64,000 nucleotides of DNA from assembly GCA_013359265.1 (NCBI GenBank), contig JABWCD010000007.1, positions 62,001 through 126,000 of the forward strand, in the 5' to 3' direction. This DNA is from Candidatus Hydrogenedentota bacterium. Its GTDB lineage: Bacteria; Hydrogenedentota; Hydrogenedentia; Hydrogenedentales; SLHB01. Both the position numbers and the translations under genes were made by a program. Each line of letters begins with the position of its first letter. Positions within the stretch are counted from its first letter, which is position 1. Of the stretch, positions 17,080 through 25,585 are shown in pieces. Below the pieces are notes generated by a model, which was not told where the DNA came from, did no database searches, and saw only the letters and a program-made list of their open reading frames with translations.

Positions 17080-18677
17080 GCAATCGGCGCATACTCGCCA
17101 TCGCAGGCATGGCGCTGCTCGCGGGCTGCGTCGGCACGACGCCGCCGCGCCTGTACACGCTGAACATGGCCCCAAGCGGCGCAGCGGCGCCCAACGTCAA
17201 CATCGAAGTCGCGCGTCTGCGCCCGCTGGACGCGCTTGGCGCCGGCGCGATTGTCGTCCGCCGCAGCGAACACGAACTCGACACGTATCCGCTCGATCAT
17301 TGGGCCTCGAACCTCGGCGAAATGGCCTCGGCAAAACTGGCCGCCGAATTTGGCGATCCAATCCCGGACCGGCAGACGGTCTCCATCACCGGCGACGTGC
17401 TCGCGTTCGAGCAGGTGAACTCGACGGAAGGTACCGCGGCCGCGCGCGTCGCGGTTGCGCTCGAAATCCGCAAGAAGAGCGACAGCCGCTACGCCGAACC
17501 GTTGCTCGCGAAAACGTACGATGCGCAATTCCCGCTCGCGGAAGCGAGGCCGCCGGACCTCGTCGCAGCGCTCTCGCGCGGCGTCGAATCGATCGCGCAG
17601 AAGATCGTCGCCGATGTCAACGCGTTGGACCTGAGTGCCGCCACCGGCCCGTCGAAACACGAAGCGCTCCACACGCTCGATATGAAGCCCAGCGGGAAGG
17701 CCGCGGCGTCGATGAATGTCGACGTCACGCTGCTTCGCCGAAGCGAGGCGCTTGCGCGCAACAGCATCCTTATCCGGCCCACGGCGACCTCGGTCGAGTA
17801 CTACGCCGCCGACCGTTGGGCCGCGAGCGTGTCCACGCTGGTTTCGGAAAAGCTCGAATCCGAATTCGGTGCGCCGGAAACCGGGCGCGAAACGGTGCAG
17901 GTCTCCGGGACTATCCTCGCGTTCGAGCGCGCCGACACGCCGGAAGGCGCGCAGGGGCACGCGAAATTGGATGTGACGTTGCAGTCCGGGCAGCAAGGCG
18001 CGGCGCGTCCGTTGCTCTGGAAGGTGTACGAAGCGTCGGCCCCGGCAGCGGACGACTCCGCGGGGGCCGTCGCACTCGCGCTGTCGCGCGCACTCGAGGA
18101 TATTGCCGCGGCCATCGCCGATGACGCGGGCCGCATTCCTCCCGCGCCGGAAAAACCGGCCGCGCCACCGGTCAACCTGTATCGTCTGGACATGACGCCG
18201 TCCGGAAAGGCGCAGTGTAACTACAACGTCATGATCGACCGCATCCAACCGCATGACTCGCTCACGCGCTCGGACATCCTAATCGTGCGCGACAGCACGG
18301 TCGTCGATCGATTTCCGAACGACCGCTGGGCGTCGGGACTGGCGGAATTGGTTCCGGAAAAACTCGGCGCGGAATTCGGGCATCCCGTTGACGGTCGCGA
18401 GACGGTCCATGTGAGTGGAATAATCAGCGGGTTCGAACAGATCGAACGCGGCGACGGAAATCGCGCGGCGCTCGCCAAACTGGACCTGACGGTTCGGTGG
18501 GCGGGTATGGCTTCCGATGCCCCCGCGTTGCGCCACGTGTACGAGGCTATCACGCCGATCGACGGTGAAGGCGCGCACGCCGCGGTAAGGGCGCTGTCGC
18601 GCGCTGTCGAGGAAATCGCGGTACAAGCAGCGAACGACATCAACGGCTTGACGCCGCCGCCAAAGCCGGAGCAGTAA
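17076..18677 (+). CDS. Lipoprotein with three tandem PqiC-like (ABC_trans_aux) domains
   Basis: A 533-residue lipoprotein (lipobox LLAGC, Cys18). Three homologous domains follow, starting near residues 24, 193 and 365. Each begins with L-Y/H-T/R-L-N/D-M-x-P-S-G, has a D-R/H-W-A segment, then KLxxEF, R-x-TV, and an F-E strand, and ends with ALSRxxExIA. The single-domain relatives (PqiC/YmbA-type ABC transport auxiliary lipoproteins) sit in the outer membrane and dock MCE protein tubes. The triplication within one chain is unusual. The four-base overlap with the MCE gene makes a direct partnership very likely. The three copies have diverged considerably, so the event is old. Confidence 0.82.
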   Translation: MSNRRILAIAGMALLAGCVGTTPPRLYTLNMAPSGAAAPNVNIEVARLRPLDALGAGAIVVRRSEHELDTYPLDHWASNLGEMASAKLAAEFGDPIPDRQTVSITGDVLAFEQVNSTEGTAAARVAVALEIRKKSDSRYAEPLLAKTYDAQFPLAEARPPDLVAALSRGVESIAQKIVADVNALDLSAATGPSKHEALHTLDMKPSGKAAASMNVDVTLLRRSEALARNSILIRPTATSVEYYAADRWAASVSTLVSEKLESEFGAPETGRETVQVSGTILAFERADTPEGAQGHAKLDVTLQSGQQGAARPLLWKVYEASAPAADDSAGAVALALSRALEDIAAAIADDAGRIPPAPEKPAAPPVNLYRLDMTPSGKAQCNYNVMIDRIQPHDSLTRSDILIVRDSTVVDRFPNDRWASGLAELVPEKLGAEFGHPVDGRETVHVSGIISGFEQIERGDGNRAALAKLDLTVRWAGMASDAPALRHVYEAITPIDGEGAHAAVRALSRAVEEIAVQAANDINGLTPPPKPEQ

Positions 18678-18745
18678 GCCGCCCCCCAACGCCCGGTGCG
18701 CATTGCGTGCGGCGCATGTGGTACCGTTAAGAGGAGGAGGGCGCC

Positions 18746-19384
18746 ATGACCACCGCCGGCGGAAAACCTTCGGTTAACGCGGAACTTTACGTCGGAAACC
18801 GCTGCATGCTGCGCGTCGCAGGCGAACATTTCCTCGTAAAGATACTCGAAGTCGAGCGGGCCTTCATTCGCGTGACATTCCCCGGCAAGGATTATCCCAT
18901 CGAAGGTCTGCACGTCCTGATCGAATTTCACGACGAGTCCGGATTCAACAGCTATCGCACGCACGTCGTTCAAGGGCCGGACAAGGCCGGCGGCGCGTTG
19001 GTGCTCGCACGGCCCGTCGAATCGCGCCGTACCAAGTATCGCGACTCGTGCCGCGTCCCCACCGACCTCACGGTCCACGTAAAGGACCAGGTACATGTCC
19101 GGCGGTATGACGCCGCGCTGGTGAACATTGGCGCAGGCGGCGCGCTCATCGTCACCCCCGCCCACTTCGATTTTGCGGCAACCATCGAGATGCAGCTTTC
19201 ACTGCCCGGCGAACCGCAACTTTCGCTTATCGGGCAAATCGTCCACGCAACCGGCTCTCCACACACCTACCGATCGGAAGACAAGACGTATGGCGTTCGG
19301 TTCGTTTCAATCGAACCGGAAGCCGCGTCCTGCATTTCACGCTACGTGTGGAACCGGCTGCGCGAGATCTACTCCAGCACGTAG
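18746..19384 (+). CDS. PilZ domain protein (YcgR-like)
   Basis: A 212-residue protein with an N-terminal YcgR-like beta domain (about 10-90) and a C-terminal PilZ domain (about 95-205). PilZ domains bind cyclic di-GMP through RxxxR and D/NxSxxG. Here RDSCR fits the first motif. The second reads NIGAGG, with Gly where Ser is usual, so binding may be weakened. A strong GAGGAGGAGG lies before the ATG. YcgR acts as a flagellar brake in other bacteria, and a flagellar operon is present at 54.5-60.8 kb. Confidence 0.82.
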   Translation: MTTAGGKPSVNAELYVGNRCMLRVAGEHFLVKILEVERAFIRVTFPGKDYPIEGLHVLIEFHDESGFNSYRTHVVQGPDKAGGALVLARPVESRRTKYRDSCRVPTDLTVHVKDQVHVRRYDAALVNIGAGGALIVTPAHFDFAATIEMQLSLPGEPQLSLIGQIVHATGSPHTYRSEDKTYGVRFVSIEPEAASCISRYVWNRLREIYSST

Positions 19385-19402
19385 CCGCAGCGAAGCGGGG
19401 GG

Positions 19403-19431
19403 AAGGGCACATTTGTACAATTTGTGCCCTT
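19403..19431. promoter_or_regulatory. 9-bp inverted repeat upstream of amidase
   Basis: AAGGGCACA (19403-19411) and TGTGCCCTT (19423-19431) form a perfect 9-bp stem with an 11-base loop that contains TTGTACAA. A possible -35 box TTGACC (19430-19435) overlaps its right arm. With no T-tract it looks more like an operator or 5' leader stem than a terminator. Confidence 0.45.
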
Positions 19432-19466
19432 GACCGGGCAAAAGCCACAATATATTGTATCTGGCC

Positions 19467-21209
19467 ATGTGCAGTATACGCCCATGGCTACGCCCGGTCG
19501 CCGTTGGGATGGTGGCCCTCCTTGTTGCGGTACCTGTGTGCCTTGCGGCAGTCATCCGTGTCACCCTTGAAGATGGCGTCACCGTCGCGCTCCGGAACGG
19601 CCGGCTTATCCTCCTAGAGGTCCGCCCACCTGCAACTGGGGCAGAGGAGTTCTTCAAGAAGTACCTCAACCCTTCCGTGGACTGGAAAGCCTACGCTGAA
19701 CGTGCGGGCGTGGCCGTGCGTTTCGCCGACCTGAACCCACAAACACAGCGCGCCGCATTGCTAGCCGTGTTCCCCGAGGACTACGTGGACGAGAAGGGCT
19801 GGCGTCACGTCGCCATCTCCGACGAGGGAGAGAAGGAGACACTCTGGGCCATTGCGGAGTGGCTGACGGGCGAAGGCACCAATCACGAAAAAATCGCGGC
19901 GCTCAACCCCGGCACGGAGAGTGGCGTGCTCGACGCGGGCCAGCAGGTGCTGATTCCGTTGGATATGTTGCTGGATGTGATGAAGGAACCGACGCCCGAA
20001 CGGATGCCCGCGATCGAGGAAGGCGTCGGCGCCCCCGAAGAGCAGGTCGACCTCGGCGAAGTCGCCAAGGAACTCGTATTCAAAACGCGTGGACGGAAAG
20101 ATTACGCCGTGTACCGCCTGAAACAAGGCGAGGCGCTCTACACGGCGGTTGTCGTGCGCTTCACGGACTTCCGGGAAAACGTCGACATCCTCGCCGCGTG
20201 CGACGTGATCCAGAAAGAAAGCGAAATCGTCGACGTGCACGACATGGACACCGGCTCCGAAATCTGGATTCCCGTCGAAATGCTCGCGGACCGGTTCAAA
20301 CCGGAGAGTAACCCGGAGCGGCAGGAATACGAACAAATGCTCGCCGAGGCGGAGCGACTGCGCGGGCAGGTGCAGAGCAAGGACCTCGATGGCGTCGTCG
20401 TCATTCTCGATCCCGGCCATGGCGGCAGGGACCAGGGCACGCGCAACGTCAGTAACGGCTATACGATTTACGAAGACGAGGTCGCATACGACATAGTCTG
20501 CCGCGTCAAGCAAATCCTCGAAATGCAAACGCGGGCCAAAGTGTACGTGACAATGCTTGACCCGGACCAGCAGTATGCGCCGACCGACCTCGAAAAATTC
20601 GAGGACGACGAAGACGAACTCGTGCTGGTCACGCCAAACTACATTAACCACGACGCGAAAGTGTCCGCGAACCTGCGGTGGTACCTCGCCAATTCAATCT
20701 ACCGAAAGGAAGTGAACGGCGGCGCGGATCCGCGCAAGGTGATTTTCACCAGCATCCATCTCGATGCGCTGTTCAACGGAAAACTGCGCGGCACGATGGT
20801 CTACATCCCCGGCGCCGCGCACCGGCGCGACAGCGAACGCGGCGGATCGATGGCGACCTACGGTCAGTACAAGGAAGTGCAGGAAGCGCCGGAAGCGAAA
20901 TCCACCGCCGCCGAGCGCCGCCGAGACGAAGCGCTCTCGCGCAACTTCGCCGTCACCCTGCTCGAAGAACTCGGCAAGCAACGGATCAAGCGCCACAGCG
21001 TCGGCGACCCCATCCGCAATGTCATCCGCCAGTCCGGCGGAAAGCAGTACGTGCCGTCCGTGCTGCGGAACACGATTGTACCCACCAAGGTGCTCGTCGA
21101 ATGCGCCAACCTCACCAACGAAACCGACAGCAAATGGGTCACCCAACCGTGGTGGCGCCAACGCTTCGCCGAAGCCTACGTCAACGCGCTAAAGGCGTAT
21201 TATCGGTAG
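19467..21209 (+). CDS. N-acetylmuramoyl-L-alanine amidase with LysM-type domains
   Basis: A 580-residue cell-wall hydrolase. It has a signal peptide or anchor (about 5-28), two LysM-like repeats (around 130-175 and 215-280, containing EGTNHEKIAALNP and IPLDMLLD) that bind glycan, and an Amidase_3 catalytic domain (about 310-580). The zinc ligands are visible: DPGHGG, EDEVAYD, SIHLDA, and the catalytic VECANLTN. It cuts the bond between MurNAc and the stem peptide in the periplasm, usually for cell separation. An insert near residues 370-395 is very acidic. I start at ATG 19467 (MCSIRPWLRP); a TTG 12 bases upstream is possible and neither has a good ribosome site. Confidence 0.88.
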   Translation: MCSIRPWLRPVAVGMVALLVAVPVCLAAVIRVTLEDGVTVALRNGRLILLEVRPPATGAEEFFKKYLNPSVDWKAYAERAGVAVRFADLNPQTQRAALLAVFPEDYVDEKGWRHVAISDEGEKETLWAIAEWLTGEGTNHEKIAALNPGTESGVLDAGQQVLIPLDMLLDVMKEPTPERMPAIEEGVGAPEEQVDLGEVAKELVFKTRGRKDYAVYRLKQGEALYTAVVVRFTDFRENVDILAACDVIQKESEIVDVHDMDTGSEIWIPVEMLADRFKPESNPERQEYEQMLAEAERLRGQVQSKDLDGVVVILDPGHGGRDQGTRNVSNGYTIYEDEVAYDIVCRVKQILEMQTRAKVYVTMLDPDQQYAPTDLEKFEDDEDELVLVTPNYINHDAKVSANLRWYLANSIYRKEVNGGADPRKVIFTSIHLDALFNGKLRGTMVYIPGAAHRRDSERGGSMATYGQYKEVQEAPEAKSTAAERRRDEALSRNFAVTLLEELGKQRIKRHSVGDPIRNVIRQSGGKQYVPSVLRNTIVPTKVLVECANLTNETDSKWVTQPWWRQRFAEAYVNALKAYYR

Positions 21210-21327
21210 ACTGCTGTCTGCCAGGAAAATGGTTCTCTCCTTGCACGTCGCTCACAATGCATGAGAACGAGATTACGATCCGCGCGATCCGTGGTCAGAC
21301 TCTTGTGAGCGCTCGCCTGGGCGCCGC

Positions 21328-22062
21328 CTACCCGCCCCGCATCGCTTTGCGCTGTCGATCCAGAAACGTGGCGACAAACGGCGTCTGCGGATCGTGGAGT
21401 ATCTCGTGCGGCGTGCCGATTTGGTGGCAGGTCCCGTCCTTGATCACCGCGATGCGATGCGCAAGCTCGATGGCCTCTTCCTGATCGTGCGTGACGTAGA
21501 CCGCCGTGAGGCCGAGGCGCTTCTGCAATTCCGCAAGTTGGGCCCGCGTGGCGTAACGCAATTCCGCGTCGAGGTTGCTCAGCGGTTCGTCGAGCAGCAG
21601 GATGTCGGGCCGCACCGCGAGTGCGCGCGCAAGCGCGACACGTTGTTGCTGGCCCCCGCTGAGATCGGTGACGGGGCGCTTCTCGACGCCTTCAAGTTGC
21701 ACCAGCCCGAGCGATTCCGCCACGCGCGGCCCGATTTCCGCCTTCGGCATTTTTCGCGCGCGCAAACCGAACGCAACGTTCTCGAACACCGTCATGTGTG
21801 GAAAGAGCGCGTAGCTTTGAAAAACCATCGCGGCGTTGCGCTTTTCCGGCGGCAACGCCGTTACGTCGCGATCGCCGAAGTACAATGCGCCGCTGTCCGG
21901 CGTTTCGAGTCCCGCGATGACGCGCAACGTCGTGGTCTTGCCGCAACCGCTCGGGCCGAGCAGCGCGAAGAATTCGCCCTGTTCGATCTCGACGGAAAAG
22001 CCGCGAATACCGCCGCCTTCCGGGTACAGCTTCGTTATCGCCTCGCAGCGGACGGCGCTCAT
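21328..22062 (-). CDS. ABC transporter ATPase (FbpC/PotA type)
   Basis: A 244-residue importer ATPase: Walker A GPSGCGKTTT, Q-loop VFQSYALFPHM, signature LSGGQQQRVALARA, Walker B ILLLDEPLSNLD, and H-loop VTHDQEEA. These are the hallmarks of the CUT1/FbpC/PotA group that serves iron(III), polyamine or sugar importers. It is short compared with the usual 330-370 residues because the C-terminal TOBE domain is nearly absent. The start codon overlaps the stop of the binding-protein gene (ATGA). No permease gene is adjacent, so the partner must be encoded elsewhere. Confidence 0.87.
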   Translation of the reverse strand: MSAVRCEAITKLYPEGGGIRGFSVEIEQGEFFALLGPSGCGKTTTLRVIAGLETPDSGALYFGDRDVTALPPEKRNAAMVFQSYALFPHMTVFENVAFGLRARKMPKAEIGPRVAESLGLVQLEGVEKRPVTDLSGGQQQRVALARALAVRPDILLLDEPLSNLDAELRYATRAQLAELQKRLGLTAVYVTHDQEEAIELAHRIAVIKDGTCHQIGTPHEILHDPQTPFVATFLDRQRKAMRGG

Positions 22063-23135
22063 TGCGCGCTGTAGACCTCCGCGTCCCAACGGTCGCACCA
22101 TCGCTTCTCGTTTGCCGCGAAATCCTTCCAGTCGATGTTCATGGGATCGATGTCCAGCGCCGCGATCCAGTCCGGCAAGGTTTTCGGATCAATGTCGGTG
22201 CGCGCGGGGACTTTCGCGTAGGCGTGCGCCTGGTGCGCAAGGGATTCCGGCGTGGTGACGAATTCGTAAAACTTCTTCGCCCACTCGATGTGCGGCGCGC
22301 CCTTCACGATGGCGATCCCCTCGGTCAGCACCGGCGTTTGCGGCGGCACGACGCAGTCGAACGGGTACCCGTTTCGCTCGCGCTGCAACGCGATGTCCGG
22401 CATCAGCCACACGCTGATCAGGTCTTCCTGCTTCTTGACGTGATCGTAGAGCAACTGCGGATTCTCCATGTACGCCTCGCGCGATTCGTGGAGCTTCTTC
22501 AGCCACGCGATACCCTCGTCCTCGGATGCCGCGCGCAGGACCATCGCGCCGATGAACGTGCGCATCGTGCCGGAAGCGAGCGGTTTGCGAAACGTGATTT
22601 TTCCCTTCCACTCCGGTTTCAGCAGGTCGTCCCACGTTTGCGGCACGTCTTCCCTCTTATACTTTCGATTGTTGTAGAGAATGCCGAGCGGCGAACGAAA
22701 CGTACCGTACCAGCGGTGCTCGGCGTCCTTATACGGTTCCGCAACCTGCTCCGCCCACGTGGGCGTGTACGCTTCCAACAGCCCTTCGTCCGCGGCCAGC
22801 ATGAACTGCGTTGACGGCGCGCCCCACCACACGTCGCACTGCGGCCGGTTCCGCTCCGCCTTCACGCGGTTGTATACGTCCTGCGAACCCGCGTCAACCC
22901 ATTGCACGTCGACATCCGGATGTGCCGCCTCAAATCTTGTTTCGTAATCCTTCAGCACATCGGGTCCGTGGGGACTGTAAACGACGACGGATTCTTTTGG
23001 AGAAGAGCAGCCGGCAATTGCGATTGCGGCGATCCCGGCAATCGCGCGGAGAATTTTGGATTTTGAATTTTGGATTTTGAATTGGAACAAGGCGCGGAGA
23101 GCGCCGAATTCAACCAATGCCGCGAGGCGCGTCAT
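22059..23135 (-). CDS. ABC substrate-binding lipoprotein (iron/AfuA-type)
   Basis: A 358-residue periplasmic binding protein resembling the iron(III)/2-aminoethylphosphonate-type SBP family: VVVYSPHGPDVLKDYETRFEAAHPDVDVQWVDAG near the N-terminus, WWGAPSTQFM, RSPLGILYNNRKY and PQTWDDLLKPEW. The lipobox is AIAGC, near residue 42. The N-terminus before the hydrophobic core contains KIQNSKSKI, encoded by an inserted CCAAAAT-type repeat. The ATG overlaps the thrC stop (ATGA) and the stop overlaps the ATPase start. The substrate is uncertain: iron, a phosphonate or a related anion are all possible. Confidence 0.82.
   Translation of the reverse strand: MTRLAALVEFGALRALFQFKIQNSKSKILRAIAGIAAIAIAGCSSPKESVVVYSPHGPDVLKDYETRFEAAHPDVDVQWVDAGSQDVYNRVKAERNRPQCDVWWGAPSTQFMLAADEGLLEAYTPTWAEQVAEPYKDAEHRWYGTFRSPLGILYNNRKYKREDVPQTWDDLLKPEWKGKITFRKPLASGTMRTFIGAMVLRAASEDEGIAWLKKLHESREAYMENPQLLYDHVKKQEDLISVWLMPDIALQRERNGYPFDCVVPPQTPVLTEGIAIVKGAPHIEWAKKFYEFVTTPESLAHQAHAYAKVPARTDIDPKTLPDWIAALDIDPMNIDWKDFAANEKRWCDRWDAEVYSAQ
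23051..23085 (-). repeat. CCAAAAT heptamer repeat, copy 3
   Basis: On the minus strand, about five imperfect units of CCAAAAT/TCAAAAT in the n-region of the binding lipoprotein's signal peptide. They are oriented, as in copies 1 and 2, so that the coding strand gives Lys-rich NPKSKIQ-like residues. Confidence 0.8.
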
Positions 23136-24379
23136 CGCGGAATTCCGTTTATGACGTTGCGGACCGAATCGAGCGACGCGTCGATTGGTATTGCGGGCGG
23201 GACCTTGCCATCGAGCGCGGCGAGGTCTTTGATGCCGGTGCCGGTGACAATGCAGCAAACGGAAGTATGCTCGTTGGCGCCCGGCAGGTGGGCCAACGCG
23301 GCTATCGAACACGCGCTGCACGGATCGCAGAGGACCCCCTCCGACTGCGCCAGCGCGATTTCAGCGGCAATGATTTCGTCGTCGTCGACCGCAAGGGCTG
23401 CGCCATTCGTCGTTCGGATTGCCGGGAGTACCGTGTGGCCGTCGAACAGGATATCGTCGGCGATGCCACCCGCGATCGTCCTGGGATTCGGCCACGGATC
23501 GCGCAGCGTATCGAGAAACGGCGTACCGTTGACGATCGCTTTCTTCAGTGGCGCGCATCCCGACGCCTGCACCCCCGCAAGTTTTGGCAGCGCATCAATC
23601 AGCCTGAGCCGTTTGAGGTCAAGCAATCCGCGCCAGACGCCGCCGAGCAGGCCGCCGCCGCCAACCGGCGCCACGATCCAGTCCGGAAATCTGCCGCCGG
23701 TCTGTTGATAAAGTTCATACGCAATGGTCTTCGCGCCTTCGACGTTGAACGGTTCGTGCATTCCCGAGGTCGAGAGGTGGTACCAGCCGAACTCGCGGCA
23801 CGCGTCGACGCACAAATTGAACACGGCGCTTGCGGACGGCGACTGGACCTTGATGACCGTCGCACCGTACGCGGCCGCCTGCGCAATCTTCCCCTGCGCG
23901 GCCATGCCGTGCATAAATAGCACCGCCTTCATTCCCGCGCGCGCGGCGTACGCGGCGGTTGCGCACGCCACGTTTCCGGACGACACGACGGCAACCGTAT
24001 CGAAACCAAGCGCGCGCGCATGGCTGATGCCGACGGAGACTTGACGATCTTTGAACGACCCGGTCGGATTGCCCGTTTCGTCTTTGAGGAGCACGCGGCC
24101 GAGACCGTGTGCAGCGCACAATCGCGGCGCGTCGATCAAAGGCGTGGCGCCTTCGTTCAGCGACACGACATCGTCCGCGTGTTCGATCGGGAGCAGATCG
24201 AAATACGTCCACATCGACGCGGGCGCGCGATGGAACACCGCGGGATAGGGCCGCGCCTCCACCTCGATCGCCATCGGTTCGCCGCACGCGGCACAGGTCG
24301 TCGCGCGCATGGCGCCGGGCGCCCGTTCGCCGCAGCCGTAACAAACAAAACCGAACGATGTGGGTGTGGTAACCGCCAT
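23132..24379 (-). CDS. thrC: Threonine synthase
   Basis: A 415-residue PLP enzyme that converts O-phosphohomoserine to threonine and phosphate. An N-terminal zinc-ribbon-like part (CYGCGE and CAACGE) precedes the fold type II catalytic domain. The PLP Lys lies in NPTGSFKDRQ, and the phosphate-binding GGGGLLGG loop is present near residue 230. The Zn-ribbon form is common in long bacterial threonine synthases and in related threonine/diaminopropionate enzymes, so the substrate is likely but not proven. I prefer the ATG of MAVTTPTSFG; a TTG lies six codons upstream. The gene is the first of a three-gene unit with the ABC genes, joined by ATGA overlaps. Confidence 0.85.
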   Translation of the reverse strand: MAVTTPTSFGFVCYGCGERAPGAMRATTCAACGEPMAIEVEARPYPAVFHRAPASMWTYFDLLPIEHADDVVSLNEGATPLIDAPRLCAAHGLGRVLLKDETGNPTGSFKDRQVSVGISHARALGFDTVAVVSSGNVACATAAYAARAGMKAVLFMHGMAAQGKIAQAAAYGATVIKVQSPSASAVFNLCVDACREFGWYHLSTSGMHEPFNVEGAKTIAYELYQQTGGRFPDWIVAPVGGGGLLGGVWRGLLDLKRLRLIDALPKLAGVQASGCAPLKKAIVNGTPFLDTLRDPWPNPRTIAGGIADDILFDGHTVLPAIRTTNGAALAVDDDEIIAAEIALAQSEGVLCDPCSACSIAALAHLPGANEHTSVCCIVTGTGIKDLAALDGKVPPAIPIDASLDSVRNVINGIPR

Positions 24380-24556
24380 GACGGCCCATTGTGGCAAATG
24401 CGCCGTGCGCGATGAAAGTCCCCGGTCCGTTTCCAGACGTATTGCGCGAAACTTGCGCCTGTGCTAGCGTTTTTGAAGGGACGAACCGTGCGCGGCGGGA
24501 ACGAGGGCTTGCCGCGCGCGGAGTAGTGGTGTACGCAGTTGGTGGAGGTTCGTGCA

Positions 24557-25345
24557 GTGAAACTGTCGGATGCGGAACGCAAATTCTACGAGGACGAGGG
24601 CTATCTGCTGGTCAAAGGCGTGCTGACGCCGGAGGAGGTCGAACGGTACAAGGGCCGCGCGCGCGAGTTAGCCACGGGCGCGATTCCGCCCGGCGCGGAA
24701 AAAATGCTTGTGCGCGACGTGCGCGTCGCAAAAGGCGAAGTGCAGGTGGACGATCCCGAAAAAGGATTGTGGAAACTCCTCCAGCCCGATTGGTACGACA
24801 GCGTGTTCGAACCGTATCCAGCGACTCCCGCGCTGCTCGACGTCGTGGAAAGTCTGATCGGGCCCGATATCAAGGCCTTTCTTACGATGATGATCTACAA
24901 ACCGCCCGGCGTGCACGCGGACCATCCGTTCCACCAGGATTCGTTCTACTTCGCCTTCGGCCCGCACGATCAGATTCTCGGATCGTGGATTGCGCTCGAC
25001 AAGACCGACGTCGAGAACGGCACGCTCGTCGTGCTGCCGCGCTCGCACAGACTCGATCTGATCGATCACGACACGCCGCGCGGCGATCTCGTGAACTTCG
25101 GCGTGTTCGGCGCGCACGGCTACGAAGGACCGCAATCCGGAGAGGTAGTGCTCGATCTCGAACCGGGCGACGGCGCATTCTTCCACTCGCGCCTGCTGCA
25201 CCGCACGGGACCGAACCTGAGCACGCGTCATCGCCGTGTGTTGACCGTCCACTTCGCCAGCGCGAAGTGCAGGACCGAAGGAGGCGTGCTGCCGCAACTG
25301 AAATTCCGGCTTGTCCGCGGACAGGAATACGCGGGCTGCATTTGA
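24557..25345 (+). CDS. Phytanoyl-CoA dioxygenase family (PhyH) protein
   Basis: A 262-residue Fe(II)/2-oxoglutarate oxygenase. The facial triad is visible: HQD in HPFHQDSFYF (near residue 130) and the distal His in SRLLHRTGPN (near 217), followed by an Arg-rich STRHRRVL that usually binds 2-oxoglutarate. Substrates of this family range from lipids and halogenation targets to 2-aminoethylphosphonate (PhnY*-type enzymes). The start is the GTG at 24557, eight bases after GGAGG; an upstream TTG is less likely. A phosphonate gene set begins about 240 bases downstream, after repeat B, so a role in phosphonate oxidation is possible but unproven. Confidence 0.8.
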   Translation: MKLSDAERKFYEDEGYLLVKGVLTPEEVERYKGRARELATGAIPPGAEKMLVRDVRVAKGEVQVDDPEKGLWKLLQPDWYDSVFEPYPATPALLDVVESLIGPDIKAFLTMMIYKPPGVHADHPFHQDSFYFAFGPHDQILGSWIALDKTDVENGTLVVLPRSHRLDLIDHDTPRGDLVNFGVFGAHGYEGPQSGEVVLDLEPGDGAFFHSRLLHRTGPNLSTRHRRVLTVHFASAKCRTEGGVLPQLKFRLVRGQEYAGCI

Positions 25346-25371
25346 GTTTCATGAAGACAACACTTAACCGT

Positions 25372-25517
25372 TAGAGCAATTCAAGTTTGAGCACGCCGTC
25401 CTTTCCGTGCTCCTGCTCGTGAGTCGTCATCGTACTCGCACTCGATATACGAAAAGATCGAGCACGATGGCGAGCAAGAGCACGAGCACACGGTGCAGCC
25501 AGCCTTGAAGCGTTCTG
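25372..25517. repeat. Dispersed repeat copy B with inverted ends
   Basis: A 146-bp copy of the repeat at 3455-3675 without its two hairpin insertions. It begins TAGAGCAATTCAAG and ends CTTGAAGCGTTCTG, with a central palindrome around CTCGAT/ATCGAG. It lies between the PhyH and transporter genes and ends about 70 bases before the transporter start. Confidence 0.75.
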
Positions 25518-25585
25518 GTTTGATTTTTGTGTCGCGCACGCCCAGACTCGTCGGGGGTGCGTTCATTTCTTCTGGGAGACTCAAT

